The translations under genes and the position numbers were made by a program. Under the pieces are notes generated by a model. That model was not told the origin of the DNA. It saw nothing but the letters and a program-made list of their open reading frames with translations, and searched no databases. From Cristatella mucedo (taxonomy: Eukaryota > Bryozoa > Phylactolaemata > Cristatellidae): 25,000 nucleotides of DNA. Location of the stretch: assembly GCA_009760855.2 (NCBI GenBank), contig WPIO01000040.1:3207501-3232500 (forward strand), given 5' to 3'. Shown here piece by piece: positions 9,951 to 18,965 of the stretch; the stretch's first letter is position 1; every line of letters begins with the position of its first letter.

Positions 9951-10434
9951 CGCACCTGCTGGGCAGTATTTGTCGACATTCCGTCGTGGCATCAAAGGAC
10001 GCCACGACGACGGAGACATTTCGACGTGGCGCCCAAGTAATCAGTGGAGACAAGAAAACAGGCTGCAGGCTGCACACCTTTCGAGGCAGCAGCCACCCGG
10101 CACTCTAGAAGTGCACGCGCCTTCGCACCGATAGTCATCGAAGGCATCACACGTCACGTCCCGACGAAGTGTTGCCACAGCATCCGTCCTCGGCTACCGC
10201 GCCCCTACTCACTCGTAGAGCAGCAACATTCATATAAGAAGCTTGGCCTCGATGCATTCGCTGCTTTTCGAGAGTTGTCTTCGTGATGAGTCGCACCACT
10301 TGCCGAGTAGCAAGCACCACGTGACGAATCGCCCCAATCGCCAGGCAGCAGCGCTTGCAGTCGGAGCAGCCACGTCATGATGGCAGCGGCTGAGTTCAGC
10401 GGCTGAGTTCAGCAGCCTCGACGTGGTCAGCGAC
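9951..10434. other. Sequence downstream of the heat-shock-element array
   Basis: No gene is recognised. It contains the TATA-like TATAAG at 10233-10238 and a 13-bp tandem pair (AGCGGCTGAGTTC) at 10385-10410. Open frames are 80-83 codons at most. Confidence 0.45.
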
Positions 10435-10479
10435 GACTGACAGCTGCGCAGGCTGCCTACAGCCTGCTCGCTGTCAGTC
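10435..10479. other. Strong 45-nt stem-loop
   Basis: GACTGACAGC (10435-10444) pairs with GCTGTCAGTC (10470-10479). After a small internal loop (TGCG against CTC), CAGGCTG (10449-10455) pairs with CAGCCTG (10460-10466) around a CCTA loop. That gives 17 Watson-Crick pairs in all. The stem is shorter than a typical animal pre-microRNA and no known structured RNA is recognised. It could be a small inverted repeat left by a transposon. Confidence 0.8.
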
Positions 10480-10631
10480 TCTCCAGCCAGATCTCCTCAG
10501 CCACTAGAAGATCGCTTGGCTGGATCCGGTCTCGCGATCATTCGCTAGATGCTGAGCATTCGATGCGAAGGAGAAGAAGCAGCAGCAGCTGCTGCTTCCT
10601 TTCCCCCTTTCCCTCCCCATCCATTGCTCCC
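10480..10631. other. Short interval with a CAG/CTG hairpin
   Basis: A self-complementary CAG/CTG run lies at 10576-10598 (GAAGCAGCAG, loop CAG, CTGCTGCTTC). Nothing else is recognised. Confidence 0.5.
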
Positions 10632-10770
10632 GCTTGAGTGGGAAGTCGTTCAAATACAAAGACCAACATGGCGGTCACGAATTCGAGCCGTACTAGGCTA
10701 ACGCAAGCATGAGCCAGTGGTCACTGGCGGCCATGGCTAGCCATTGCTGGGCCAGTTTCACCACCTCAGC
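10632..10770 (+). repeat. Direct duplication, copy 1 (with 57-bp insertion)
   Basis: Begins GCTTGAGTGGGAAGTC and continues AAGCATGAGCCAG, then TCACTGGCGGC and GCTGGG, all shared with 10959-11032. Between GGGAAGTC and AAGCATGAG this copy has 57 extra bases (10648-10704) that the other copy lacks. This copy therefore gained an insert, or the other lost one. Confidence 0.7.
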
Positions 10771-10958
10771 TCAAGCTCGAGAGGCTGCAGCAAACATGGC
10801 TGCTGCTGCGGCTTTTGCTCCTGCAGCGCTGCTGGGGCAGAAGCTGATGCTGCTCGATCGTGACCTCGAGCTTGAGGCATCGGCAACGCATCGGCAACGC
10901 ATAAACGGGCAAACTAGCAACTAGTCTGCAGCTGCTCCAGCACCGGCCTGCCAGCCAC
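10771..10958. other. Spacer between the duplicated modules
   Basis: CTG-rich sequence with a tandem GCATCGGCAAC pair near 10877-10899. No gene is recognised. Confidence 0.5.
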
Positions 10959-11032
10959 TGCTTGAGAGGGAAGTCAAGCACGAGCCAGCGCTCACTGGCG
11001 GCTATCCGGTGCTGGGAGACCAGCTTCACTGC
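10959..11032 (+). repeat. Direct duplication, copy 2 (without insertion)
   Basis: Reads GCTTGAGAGGGAAGTCAAGC, then ACGAGCCAG, TCACTGGCGGC, GCTGGG and CAGCTTCAC, matching 10632-10770 without the 57-bp insert. At GAGCCAG to GGCGGCYAT the two copies agree at about 21 of 24 positions. Confidence 0.7.
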
Positions 11033-12589
11033 CAGATACTGCTGTGCATAACATTTAGAAGGACGTTTGGTGGCAAGACTAGCTAGCATGTGCTGCCTCG
11101 TGCTGACCTCGTGCCTGACCTACTCATTTAGCTTATGTCACCGGAAAGTGTCATGGGTCATAGGCAGCATTTGCTTTCCCTTGTAGGCTGAGTGCGGTAA
11201 CCGTTTTGGCCCATCGTTTTGACGGGATCACTCGAGTCTTTCAAAAGTCCTTACTATTTAAGTACCGTCCGAAATGATAAATAATCCATGCATTTGCACC
11301 AATGCGCTATGAATGCGGTGCCATTGCGATAGGGATACTTCTGGAGACTAGTCTGCAGGGGCTGCATTCGATTGGCTGGAGCCTCCAACTGAGCCACCAG
11401 CTTTCTGACACCACCATCACCACCAGCTGCGTAGCCCTGCATAATAGCAAACATTGACCTCCTCCAACCCCCTGACGGTGGCTGCAAGAGGAGGCAATGC
11501 ATGTGTGAAATGCTGCGAGAGTGAGAGCTAAAGTGAGTCCCAGCTACAGGATCCCAGCGGTTCTGCCCCGGCCAGTGAGCTGCAGGTAGCTGATCAGTCA
11601 GCTGACTACAGGAACTTCGAGCAGCAAACACGGCAGCAAACACCTCTGTTGATGATGATGATAGCCTGCCAAGCAGTTAACTCACAAGTGAATGCACAAA
11701 CAGGAGGCCAATGCTGACGATGGATTGGTATTTCCGCTTCTCACCTGGCCGCGACACAAATCCCCCCACACACCAATCTTCCCCGAGTTGCAAGCTGCCA
11801 GCGCTTATACTCCACACCTCCTCCCGGGCTGGCAGCTGCCTCGGCTGTTGGCAGTGGCTGCTGCCACTGAAGGTAGCCGCTGAGTGAGCAACCGCAGCAG
11901 GAGGCAACAGGAGGCAACAGGCCGACTCCTACATCTTTTATTATCGCCATCGGCTAGACTGATCGCGTCAGCAGCAGCAGCTGCGACCATCTTTAATGCA
12001 TCAGAGCCCTGGGCCGCTGGACGACCTCGGTGCAGCCGTGACCACGTGAAACGGTGCTGCCGTGACCGAGCAGCCACCGGAAAGCAGCCGGTCGAAGCAA
12101 CGTCGAACGAGAAGCGGAGCGTGCAAACTAGTGGGGCCATGTCTGACTGGTCTGCACTGACTGAGCTGCTCTGACCGGGCTGGGGAGGCACCGAGGCACC
12201 GATGGAAAGAGTCCATCCGCCCTCCCGAGAGAGGAAAAAACAGTTATTCCGGCCAAACCGCAACCATTATGCACGCCTCAGGCCTGCAAAATAAATCCCG
12301 AATGCCCTCGTTAGATCGTTAGAAAGAGAAGGCTTTTTCTGGGTCGAGACTTCACTCCTGTTGCAACACAAAGAAGAGGTGGTGGCTCTAGTGCCCAGTC
12401 AGAGCGCTTCCATTTCGGTAGCGGTCAGCCAGGTGAGAATGCTAGAATTGCTACGTTAGCGAGTCAAAGAAAGAGATCGGAGGGAGAGATAACAGCTTGC
12501 TTGCTTGCTCACCTGCTGGGGGGGGGCTGCTGCTGCTCCCTCCAAGGACTCCCTACTCCACTCGGACTTCAGATCATTGGAGCCCAAGG
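11033..12589. other. Unrecognised sequence
   Basis: No gene, RNA or transposon is recognised. A short (GAT)n run lies near 11649-11662, small GGAGGCAACA duplications near 11896-11920, and a G9 run at 12518-12526. Open frames of up to 152 codons (11805-12263, minus) overlap frames on the other strand and carry no motif I know. Confidence 0.45.
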
Positions 12590-12765
12590 GTCTCCGTCCC
12601 AGGGGCTAAGGTGCTCGCTCTTGGTGACCGAGGTCGTGAGTTCGAGTCCTGCCTGAATCCCTTTGAGTCCTGCTGTGGGCGATCCTTTAATGCTCAGTGC
12701 AAGCGGAGGCGGCCATTGCTGGCCGTTAAGGCTTCTTTCATGGCTTTAAAATCAGCTAATCAGCT
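12590..12765 (+). mobile_element. SINE-2 copy, near full length
   Basis: The tRNA-like head carries CAGGGGCTAAGGTGCTCGC, then GGTCGTGAGTTCGAGTCCTG, a good B box. The body shares GCGATCCTTT, CAGTGCAAGCGGAGGCG and TTAAAATCAGC with 23953-24112. The head resembles SINE-1, but the body after the B box is different. The two SINE types may therefore share a head of the same tRNA origin. Confidence 0.75.
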
Positions 12766-12966
12766 CTAATCGCATGGGCGTCGAGCGATTGTTGCAGCAA
12801 AAATGTGTACAATAGCAGCCTACTCTCGTTAACGTACTTAAATTTATGTTTATGCAATAGCGGCATACGTTAATATGGTTAGGGTCGGAGCTTAAGGTTT
12901 GGGTACTAGTTTCAGCTTGACAATGCTCGTGCCAAAAGACCAACGCGAGACCGAGATAAATGTACA
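12766..12966. other. Spacer before the MITE
   Basis: AT-richer sequence with no recognised gene or repeat. Confidence 0.5.
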
Positions 12967-12968
12967 TA

Positions 12969-13518
12969 TAGTGGTACCTCGGCTAACGAGTTTAATTCGT
13001 TCCGTGCCCGGTCTCGTAGCTCAAACTACTCATATGTCAAATCAATTTTCACATTGAAATGAATTGAAATGCCATTAATTCGTTCCGGATCCCCAAAAAA
13101 CACTGCGATTGTTTATTGGTGATCAGTTATGCGATTAACTTTCACACGACGATATCGCCTACATAGATTACAGTAAATACGTAGCTGTTCCTGCTGTAGT
13201 CGAATTAAACACCGGAGGCGGGCAATCTTGTGCGTCCATGCACCACGACAGCTCGCTCGAGTCTGTCTGGGAGCGAACCAACAGGCCTGCGTCACACCCT
13301 GGTCGTAGGGCAGCGTCTTGCAACAGAACGTCGTTTGCTGCCCTACCCTTATTGGCATGAATAACCACACGAAGTGTGACGTTCGCTGCAGTGGAGCATC
13401 TAAAGCTGGCTCGTAGCCCGAATGTTAGCTAGCCACTCACCGCAAAAAATCGGCCGAGAGTCAGCTCGTATCTCGAAGCACTCCTCTGTCGAGACTCTCG
13501 TTAGCCAAGCTACCACTG
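12969..13518. mobile_element. MITE, Tc1/mariner-like (pogo/Tigger-type ends)
   Basis: The left end begins TAGTGGTACCTCGG, then CTAACGAG (12969-12990). The right end (13497-13518) is its inverted repeat: CTCGTTAGCC, then AAGCTACCACTG. The two agree at about 19-20 of 22 positions. TA at 12967-12968 and CA just after 13518 fit a TA target duplication with one change. TTAATTCGTTCCG occurs twice inside the left end (12992-13004 and 13075-13087). The 550-bp body has no frame resembling a transposase; the longest is 85 codons without a DDE motif. From general knowledge, CAGTGGTACCTCG-type ends occur in Tc1/mariner elements of the pogo/Tigger type. The family name is inference. Confidence 0.8.
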
Positions 13519-13539
13519 CATGTATATATATACAAGTAT

Positions 13540-13636
13540 ACGAATGTATGTACCTGTATATGCATATGTATACAGTTATATTACATATATGTATATGTAT
13601 ATATATATTTATATGTTACACACACACTATATATAT

Positions 13637-13695
<59 letters not shown>
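13540..13695. repeat. Compound microsatellite: TA/GTATAT, (CT)n, (TG)n
   Basis: Irregular TATG and TATA units lead to (CT)n at 13637-13657, which joins directly to (TG)n at 13657-13695. The tract starts about 20 bp outside the right end of the MITE. Confidence 0.95.
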
Positions 13696-13696
<1 letters not shown>

Positions 13697-15540
13697 AAGA
13701 GTCACTTACAAAGGAGAAGATCTCCAAGTAGTCTCACGAGTAGTATTTTCGGTGGTGCTTTCGGTTGACCACAAAATTATGCTGAATTAATCGCTATATC
13801 ACCAGTGCGGATAATGACTTTAGAGCTCACGGAGAGCTGTGAGAGCCAGTTATATGGGCGACCCGGCCCACTGCATAGTGCGAGCCCCACCATACCCCTC
13901 TGACATTCACGTCATCACGAACGAACGTGAAGATCCTGATTTTGTCACGGCGTTCTGCCACCGAAAAGTAGGGAATGCTAATAGCTCGCTCGACCCGTGA
14001 CCACGTGATCGATCGAACCGTGCATTTGCCGACCTATTGGAAAACAAGTGGTCAGTCCACTAACGACAATTCGCATGGCAGGAGAACTCGAAGGTTCGTG
14101 AAGGTAAAGGTGAATTGGCGTTGCAGGAAAACTCGAAAAGGAGATGTGGGGGTCGTTCGCAGAGCAGCTGAGCTCGTTGGCGAGAGAAAGGCGTAATTCG
14201 TAATTTGGTTTCAGTAGGCAACCTCCTGTGCAAAGCAGTAGACTTGAGAGGACCTCTCTTCAAGGGATGCGATCAAGTTGTGCTAGCACCCACCTTCAGA
14301 GCCGTGAATTCACTCCCCCCTCGGCACTGGACTGCTGCTGCTGCTGCTGCAGCAGAAGCGCTGCCAGACGCCGGCAGGAAAGCTACAAACAGGCCGACGG
14401 ATGCAGCCGTCGGTGGTCACGTCGGTCACGCTTGCCAACGACAGACGGAAGGTCTCGTAGCTCCGATGCCTGTGCTTCGACTGTGTGGGAGTGCAGTCGC
14501 AGCACCCCTGCGCTGCTAGCTCTGCCTGGACCCCTGACGTCCTGGCACTGACGCCAGCCAGCCAGCCAGCCCTAGACTAGAGCCCGACTAGCAGAGAGCC
14601 AGCGTAACGACTTCAGCTGCTCCCTAAATTCGTTCTGCTTCTGGGAACCACATTATTAGATATGGTCCCGGCTGAAGCCCTGCTTCAAATTATCCCTGCC
14701 AGCTCCACTGCTTGCTACGTGGCCACGACAGCCGGTACGGCTCTCGGCCGGCACCCGGGGCTCCGGGGCTCCTGGTCAGCGGCTGCCGACTCCTGCTGCT
14801 CTGCTAGCGGTTGGTGAAGCCGCCGCCGCCTCCTCCTCCTCGCAGCCGCCTCTCGCGTAGCTCCGAGCGTCCGGGTAGCCAGCCGCAGAATACTCTTTCA
14901 GACACTATAGTTCCTTGCTCTTCTTCCAGGAGTTCCGGTTCTGCTGCAGCCGCTCCATGCCGTGCCATGTGCGCTGGCTCATGTGCGGCCGAGTAAAATG
15001 GTGACGAATTGGGGGCATAGGCTGATGTCGCATCGAGTCTCATCGAGCGGCTGCGTTCCGAACCACGAAGATGCCGCCCCGAACTCGCCGCATGCATACA
15101 AAGAGCACGACCTCCCAGACCAACCTCCCGGTGTGATCGGTCAGCCTCAGCTGCAAGCACCCGACAGTGATTCCTTACCAGTGCCTTGACCTTGTCAGGG
15201 ACCACTGATTTTAAATTAGCAATGCATCCAGGACCGCTAGCCAAGCAACCCGATTTGCATAGCTGTGCTTGAACCGTGCAGTTTGATCGAGGAGGTAGTG
15301 TTCCGGTTTATAAACCTCCCTGCCAGACTTGCTCAGAGCCCGCCCAGCAGAGAAGCACTACTTTGATGTCCTTCACCTTCAACCACGCTGAAGGATGTGG
15401 GGGCCTAAGCATCCACCATTGACCGGATGTCCGGTTCTCATCCGACCTCGTCCATCGTTCTCGAATTGCTGTTGAAATCTGCTTTTGATCGAGTCCTTCA
15501 TCAGAAATGATCACTTGATTCTACTGAGTGCAAGTGTTGC
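13696..15540. other. Unrecognised sequence with a small local duplication
   Basis: No gene or transposon is recognised. An imperfect 25-bp direct repeat lies at 14068-14092 and 14113-14137 (AATT, then GCAGG, then AACTCGAA; about 21 of 25 identical). CTG and CAG runs occur near 14333-14356, and a CAGC-type tandem near 14555-14569. Frames of up to 146 codons (14804-15244, minus) contain a Gly run from a CCG/CCT repeat and have no known domain. Confidence 0.45.
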
Positions 15541-15682
15541 TAAAAGTTCGTTCGACATCCAAGCACCTACATTCTTTTGGTGTTTAATGACATAAATAAA
15601 TGCATTCTAATGCATTCATTAGAGGCATCTAACCAACCTCACTTCCCTTGGATGCCTCCGATCCTATGCTCTCAAAGCCCTG

Positions 15683-15760
15683 AGCTAACCACCGACTGAT
15701 GCTACATCCCCTGATTTGACGACCTTTATAAAGAAGCTAAAACCCTACCTGCTTTTCGTT
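15683..15760 (+). pseudogene. Possible LINE ORF2 C-terminal remnant
   Basis: One frame reads TSPDLTTFIKKLKPYLLF (15704-15757). From general knowledge, this resembles the extreme C-terminus of many non-LTR retrotransposon polyproteins, which often end in a (S/P)-x-L-x-x-F-K-x-x-L-K-x-Y-L-F type segment after a W-N-x-L-P motif. A stop lies in frame about 10 codons upstream and no reverse transcriptase motif remains, so at most the tail of a dead element is present. The segment is short and composition could mimic it. Confidence 0.35.
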
Positions 15761-15834
15761 AAGAACGCTGCTCTTTTGTATTGCATCTCTGCCTATAACT
15801 CCACAAAGACTATTTGGATGTTATGCAGGAGAGT

Positions 15835-15910
15835 TTTGTATAACACACTCACAGCCTAAGTGGCTTTCGGTACACATTCGGTAGCCAACAGACTTAATCT
15901 CACGCAACAA
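15835..15910 (-). repeat. Module shared with 3798-3872
   Basis: The reverse complement matches 3798-3872 (TTGCGTGAGATTAAG, CTGTT, GAGTGTG). It lies 3' of the reverse-strand SINE-1 at 16087-16220, separated by about 175 bp of sequence that is absent at the other locus. Confidence 0.65.
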
Positions 15911-16086
15911 AGAGAAAGTGGAAAGCATAGCAGAGTCAGGAGAGCAGTTGAGATAGCGAGTAACATGGAAGTAGCAGCTCAGGACAGCTGGAAAGGATGT
16001 GCTATAGTCAGCAGCAGAAGAGTAGTTGCCATTGCATAAGAATCTTGGAAGCTTCTTCGTCTCGCGACGTTCGGCACCTGAATAGT
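15911..16086. other. Interval between shared module and SINE-1 copy C
   Basis: No recognised gene. On the minus strand ACTCTTCTGCTGCTG resembles the SINE-2 tail motif at 1774-1843. This may be an insertion that split a SINE-1 from its downstream module, or sequence lost from the locus at 3778-3798. Confidence 0.4.
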
Positions 16087-16220
16087 GTAATAGTGTAATC
16101 TGTTTGTATAGCAGTCTCGGAGAAACTAATCTCAGTTTAGGTGCTTTACATATGACGCAGGGCTCGAGCCCACGACGTTGGATGTTCAAGGTAAGACCGT
16201 TACCGCTGGGCCAAACCAGG
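16087..16220 (-). mobile_element. SINE-1 copy C, near full length, reverse strand
   Basis: On the minus strand the head reads TTTGGCCCAGCGGTAACGG (A-box-like), then CGTGGGCTCGAGCCC (B-box-like). The body has CATATGTAAAGCACC, GAGATTAGTTTCTC and CTATACAAACAG. It is more diverged in the body than copies A and E. It ends about 150 bp upstream of the copia-like 5' LTR. Confidence 0.8.
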
Positions 16221-16369
16221 GTGGCAACTTTGGACAGACTTACTGATCAGTCAACTGAGGACGAATTAACAGGCCGCACCAACGACCCGATTATCAAACT
16301 CGTCAGCGGCAGCTGGGATCGTTCGTGAGCTGTCACTATGCATCCTATGTTCAGCTGCCGGTGGGCAAG

Positions 16370-16540
16370 TGTTAATGGATTTATAGCGGCTGACCTATCC
16401 ATGGAATGCTAATACTTAGGGACAGAAGAGCTGTGAAAAAATACATGTTCCCATAGATCCAAAACTGTACGTTTGAGCAATAAAAGTCTGAGTTTCTGAG
16501 AGATCCACTGGTGTGTCATTAAACTGCACAACCCTTAGCA
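16370..16540 (+). repeat. Copia-type 5' LTR
   Basis: 171 bp starting TGTTAATGG and ending CCCTTAGCA. The tips TGTTAA and TTAGCA form a short inverted repeat (5 of 6) with TG...CA ends. It contains a polyadenylation-like AATAAA near 16481. It is followed with no gap by the primer-binding site, which fixes the right boundary. No second copy was seen in the window. The left boundary rests on the TG tip and the inverted repeat only. Confidence 0.7.
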
Positions 16541-16556
16541 GGTTATGGGCCCAGTC
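16541..16556 (+). other. Primer-binding site, initiator-tRNA-Met half-tRNA type
   Basis: GGTTATGGGCCCAGTC is complementary to the anticodon stem-loop of initiator methionine tRNA, whose sequence around the anticodon includes GGGCCCATAACC. Copia elements of insects are known to prime reverse transcription from an internal fragment of this tRNA rather than its 3' end. The position directly after the LTR end is as expected. Confidence 0.8.
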
Positions 16557-16576
16557 ACGAATGGGCATACTTTGAC

Positions 16577-17630
16577 ATGACGAATTCACTTGAGAAAATT
16601 GCCAGCAATACAGCTCTAAGAGAAATTCGTCTTTTCACGGCAACAAAGTTCGGGACAAAGCGAAAACTGCCGACCAGTAGGTCAATCAAGGAGAGAATAC
16701 TGATCCGAGACACATTGATCAAATCACAAATTGAGTATGATAAGCGATCCCTAAAAGCTTCGGGACTGCTTGGCTTGGCCTCGTTGGACTAGACTCTAAT
16801 GATCTGTGATGTTGGCAAAATGGCAAACGAAAACTATGATTGGCACAAGCTAAAAACCACGTGTACAGGTCACAGTCTTGTGAATCGACTTCAGTTACAT
16901 CGACAGTTAGCTCAGGCCAGCATGCTGGAAGATGGAGCCACACTGGCTTCCATAAACAGAGTAAAATATTTAACAAATCTGTCAGTGGTTCCTTGTGAAT
17001 GAGTGAGTGCCTGATGATCACTTAGTTTTGAGATTACTTGTTGACCCTCCATAACTGTGGCAACATTTGAGTATCGCTTTAGAATTGCGAGATTTTAGGG
17101 ATCTTACTTTTGAATTTGTTCAGAGTAGCCTACTCGACGAGAAACTCGCCGGCAGCAGCATGAGACATCCATCATTTACAGCATTCGAGGAAGACTTGCT
17201 TGAAATCACGATTGGTATTCTCACATAAAAAGTATTTTCATAAATACGAAAACCCCATTTTCCTTTCGGTGCCACCACGGCCTTGCTCAGGCCGGTGGAC
17301 ATCTGCCCCCTCCCTACCCACCCACCCCTTGCAATGCCTCGGTTCCAACACAACAGAAGCAGACTCCGTGACGGGCTACCCGTGAAGGTGAAGCTGCAGT
17401 GCTCCCAGTCTGTCTCTCTCTCTCTTCTTTTCCTACGGCCGGGCATAATAACTGCATTAATGATGCAAAGTGTGAGGGTTCCGATGCCGTTCGGGCCCAA
17501 CGGCATCAGAACAGAGACTTGCAACAGAAGCAGAGCTCAAATTCTTTTTAAACATAGTCAGCCAAATTTTGACTGCCGTTGTCATTCCTGCTTGAAATAT
17601 GGACTTGAAATCAGTTCTTGCATAAAATGA
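16577..17630 (+). pseudogene. Copia-like gag remnant (UBN2 region, zinc knuckle)
   Basis: From the ATG at 16577 one frame runs to 17002 with a single in-frame TAG at 16790-16792. Across the stop it reads YDWHKLK and then LVNRLQLHRQL, as in the UBN2/Retrotran_gag_2 family. The segment reading LLDEKL near 17130 is in another frame. At 17580-17621 a third frame gives a CX2CX4-X-X4C zinc knuckle with the right spacing, but Leu (CTT, 17604-17606) replaces the zinc-binding His. The part between about 17230 and 17560 does not resemble gag; it contains a short CT run and a 9-bp hairpin (17483-17507), so other sequence may have inserted there. The gene is dead. Confidence 0.8.
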
Positions 17631-17655
17631 TGAGCACATAAGATCAGGGAACAAT

Positions 17656-17790
17656 GAAAGTGTCAGCAAACGCTGCTACATCAGTGGAGTCCAATACTTT
17701 CATCTTAGTAACCAATCCGATGGATGATGCTTTCCAAGATGCTTAGTGGCTCGTCTACTCTGGTGCTAGCCAGCACATGAGCTGGGGACC
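17656..17790 (+). pseudogene. Copia-like protease active-site segment
   Basis: At 17747-17779 the frame reads WLVYSGASQHM, placed as in copia aspartic proteases after a short Thr/Asn-rich linker. The catalytic Asp of the family's D-S-G motif is Tyr here (TAC at 17756-17758). A TAG stop lies directly upstream at 17744-17746 in the same frame. Both changes would abolish function. Confidence 0.8.
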
Positions 17791-17814
17791 GAAAACGGTT
17801 CCCCGAATTTCGGT

Positions 17815-18104
17815 GAGACACAGAGCATCACTATAGGTGACGGTGAGAAATGGGAAGCACATCGTATAGGCACTGTATATACTGAACTAAATATCGAGGG
17901 TGAACACGAGACAGTTGAATTACATTGGGTACTGTACTTGCCAAAACTGGCTAAGAGTGCTAATCAGTTGGTCAATTTGCTGCGAAAGATCACCTCGTGA
18001 TATTCGAGCAGAATAGGCAATGATATTCAAGCCATCAGAAAACTTGCTTTCAGTGGTTGGTGCGCTAAAAGGGGGCAATCATTTTATCTGCTGTGCAAGC
18101 CAAT
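17815..18104 (+). pseudogene. GAG-pre-integrase segment
   Basis: One frame gives ITIGDGEKWEAH and later VLYLPKLAKS (17935-17958). After a frame change near 17960 another gives FAAKDHLVIFEQN (17976-18014) and then a TGA at 18021-18023. A third frame gives AKRGQSFYLL (from 18064). This is the region that precedes the integrase in copia polyproteins (GAG_pre-integrs family). At least two frameshifts are needed to follow it. Confidence 0.8.
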
Positions 18105-18176
18105 ATTAGCCGATGCTGCCACTGTTAAAGTCACTGCCTCAGAACCGCCTTTTCGGTTGCGGACATCAGCAGTTAC

Positions 18177-18789
18177 TGGCACGCATCAGCAGAAATTTGA
18201 CATGTGGTGAACAAACGAGAAATGGTGAGACTGGACTGGCTTCCTGAGGCAGTCATTGTTGCCTCATTTTCTGCGCCACACGGGCAGAGGGTTAGAAGAG
18301 CATGGCACCTGTGCTCACGACCTAGTGGCAATAGGCGTGTGCACTGTCTGCTGGAGCGAGCTGGTGCTTTCTGATGTCGCCTGGTCAACGGTCACAGTAT
18401 TGATTCGTGGCTGCTGCCATTTTATGACATTCACTGATGATCAAACGCACTGTATACATGTTTGTTTGAAGCAAAACGGAAGCGATCTCATTCTGAGATG
18501 AGCCCATGAGCATCGGGAGGCCGAAGGAGAGCGAAACAGGAATCGGCAGCAGCAGCCGATCTCTGCGTGATCGGCTGCTTCCGGACAGCCATGTGAGCAT
18601 ACTTATACTTCCAACGAGATGAAGACACTGTCAAAGGAAGGCACAACACGAGCTCAGCGAAGCGTACACGCCTCAGCAAAATGGTGTTGCTGAATGGACC
18701 GTCACGGAAATTACAAGATCGCAAGAATACAGAGACTAGCCCGGAGCAGTGAACCCTGCAGTCTACATTAAAATCGGTGCACACGTAGG
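18177..18789 (+). pseudogene. Copia-like integrase remnant (rve core)
   Basis: The zinc-binding start (WH at 18177-18182) is followed by an in-frame stop. The first catalytic Asp survives in ELVLSDV (GAT at 18373-18375), and MTFTDD follows at 18424-18441. The second catalytic position is degraded: the frame reads RTAM then TGA (18582-18596), with Ala (GCC, 18588-18590) where the family has Asp. The third catalytic residue survives in AYTPQQNGVAE (Glu at 18692-18694), then AVNPAVYIK. Several frame changes separate these pieces, so no active enzyme can be made. Confidence 0.85.
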
Positions 18790-18803
18790 GCCTTGCAATA
18801 GAA

Positions 18804-18960
18804 TATATAGATATATATACATATATATTTATTTATTGTTAATTTTTGTAGCACAATAAGAGAACTTAATCTTTATCCAGGTGCTTTATATATGCCGCAC
18901 GGCTCGAATCGACGACTTGGTCGTTATAGGCAAGCACCTCACGCCTGGGCCAAAGCAAGA
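18804..18960 (-). mobile_element. SINE-1 copy D, complete, nested in copia integrase
   Basis: On the minus strand it starts TCTTGCTTTGGCCCAGGCG (A-box-like), then GTCGATTCGAGCC (B box), then CATATATAAAGCACC and AGATTAAGTTCTCTTA, ending in a TA-rich tail. The insertion splits the copia reading between AVYIK and EAWS. Flanks TGCAATAGAA (18794-18803) and TGCAAAAGGA (18961-18970) agree at 8 of 10 positions and look like the target-site duplication. This copy therefore defines the element's ends and orientation. Confidence 0.88.
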
Positions 18961-18965
18961 TGCAA

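Noticed and set aside
10233-10238. TATA box driving a heat-shock gene
   Set aside because: A single TATAAG about 280 bp from the array, with no coding sequence after it, is too weak to call a promoter; it is mentioned only as context.
10664-10675. YY1-like site (AACATGGCGGT)
   Set aside because: One imperfect match to a short consensus, with no transcription evidence.
13113-13370. Transposase remnant inside the MITE
   Set aside because: The 85-codon frame shows no DDE/DDD residues or helix-turn-helix pattern that I can recognise.
17483-17507. Hairpin GATGCCGTT / AACGGCATC as a terminator or structured RNA
   Set aside because: A 9-bp stem with a 7-nt loop inside decayed transposon sequence, with no supporting context.
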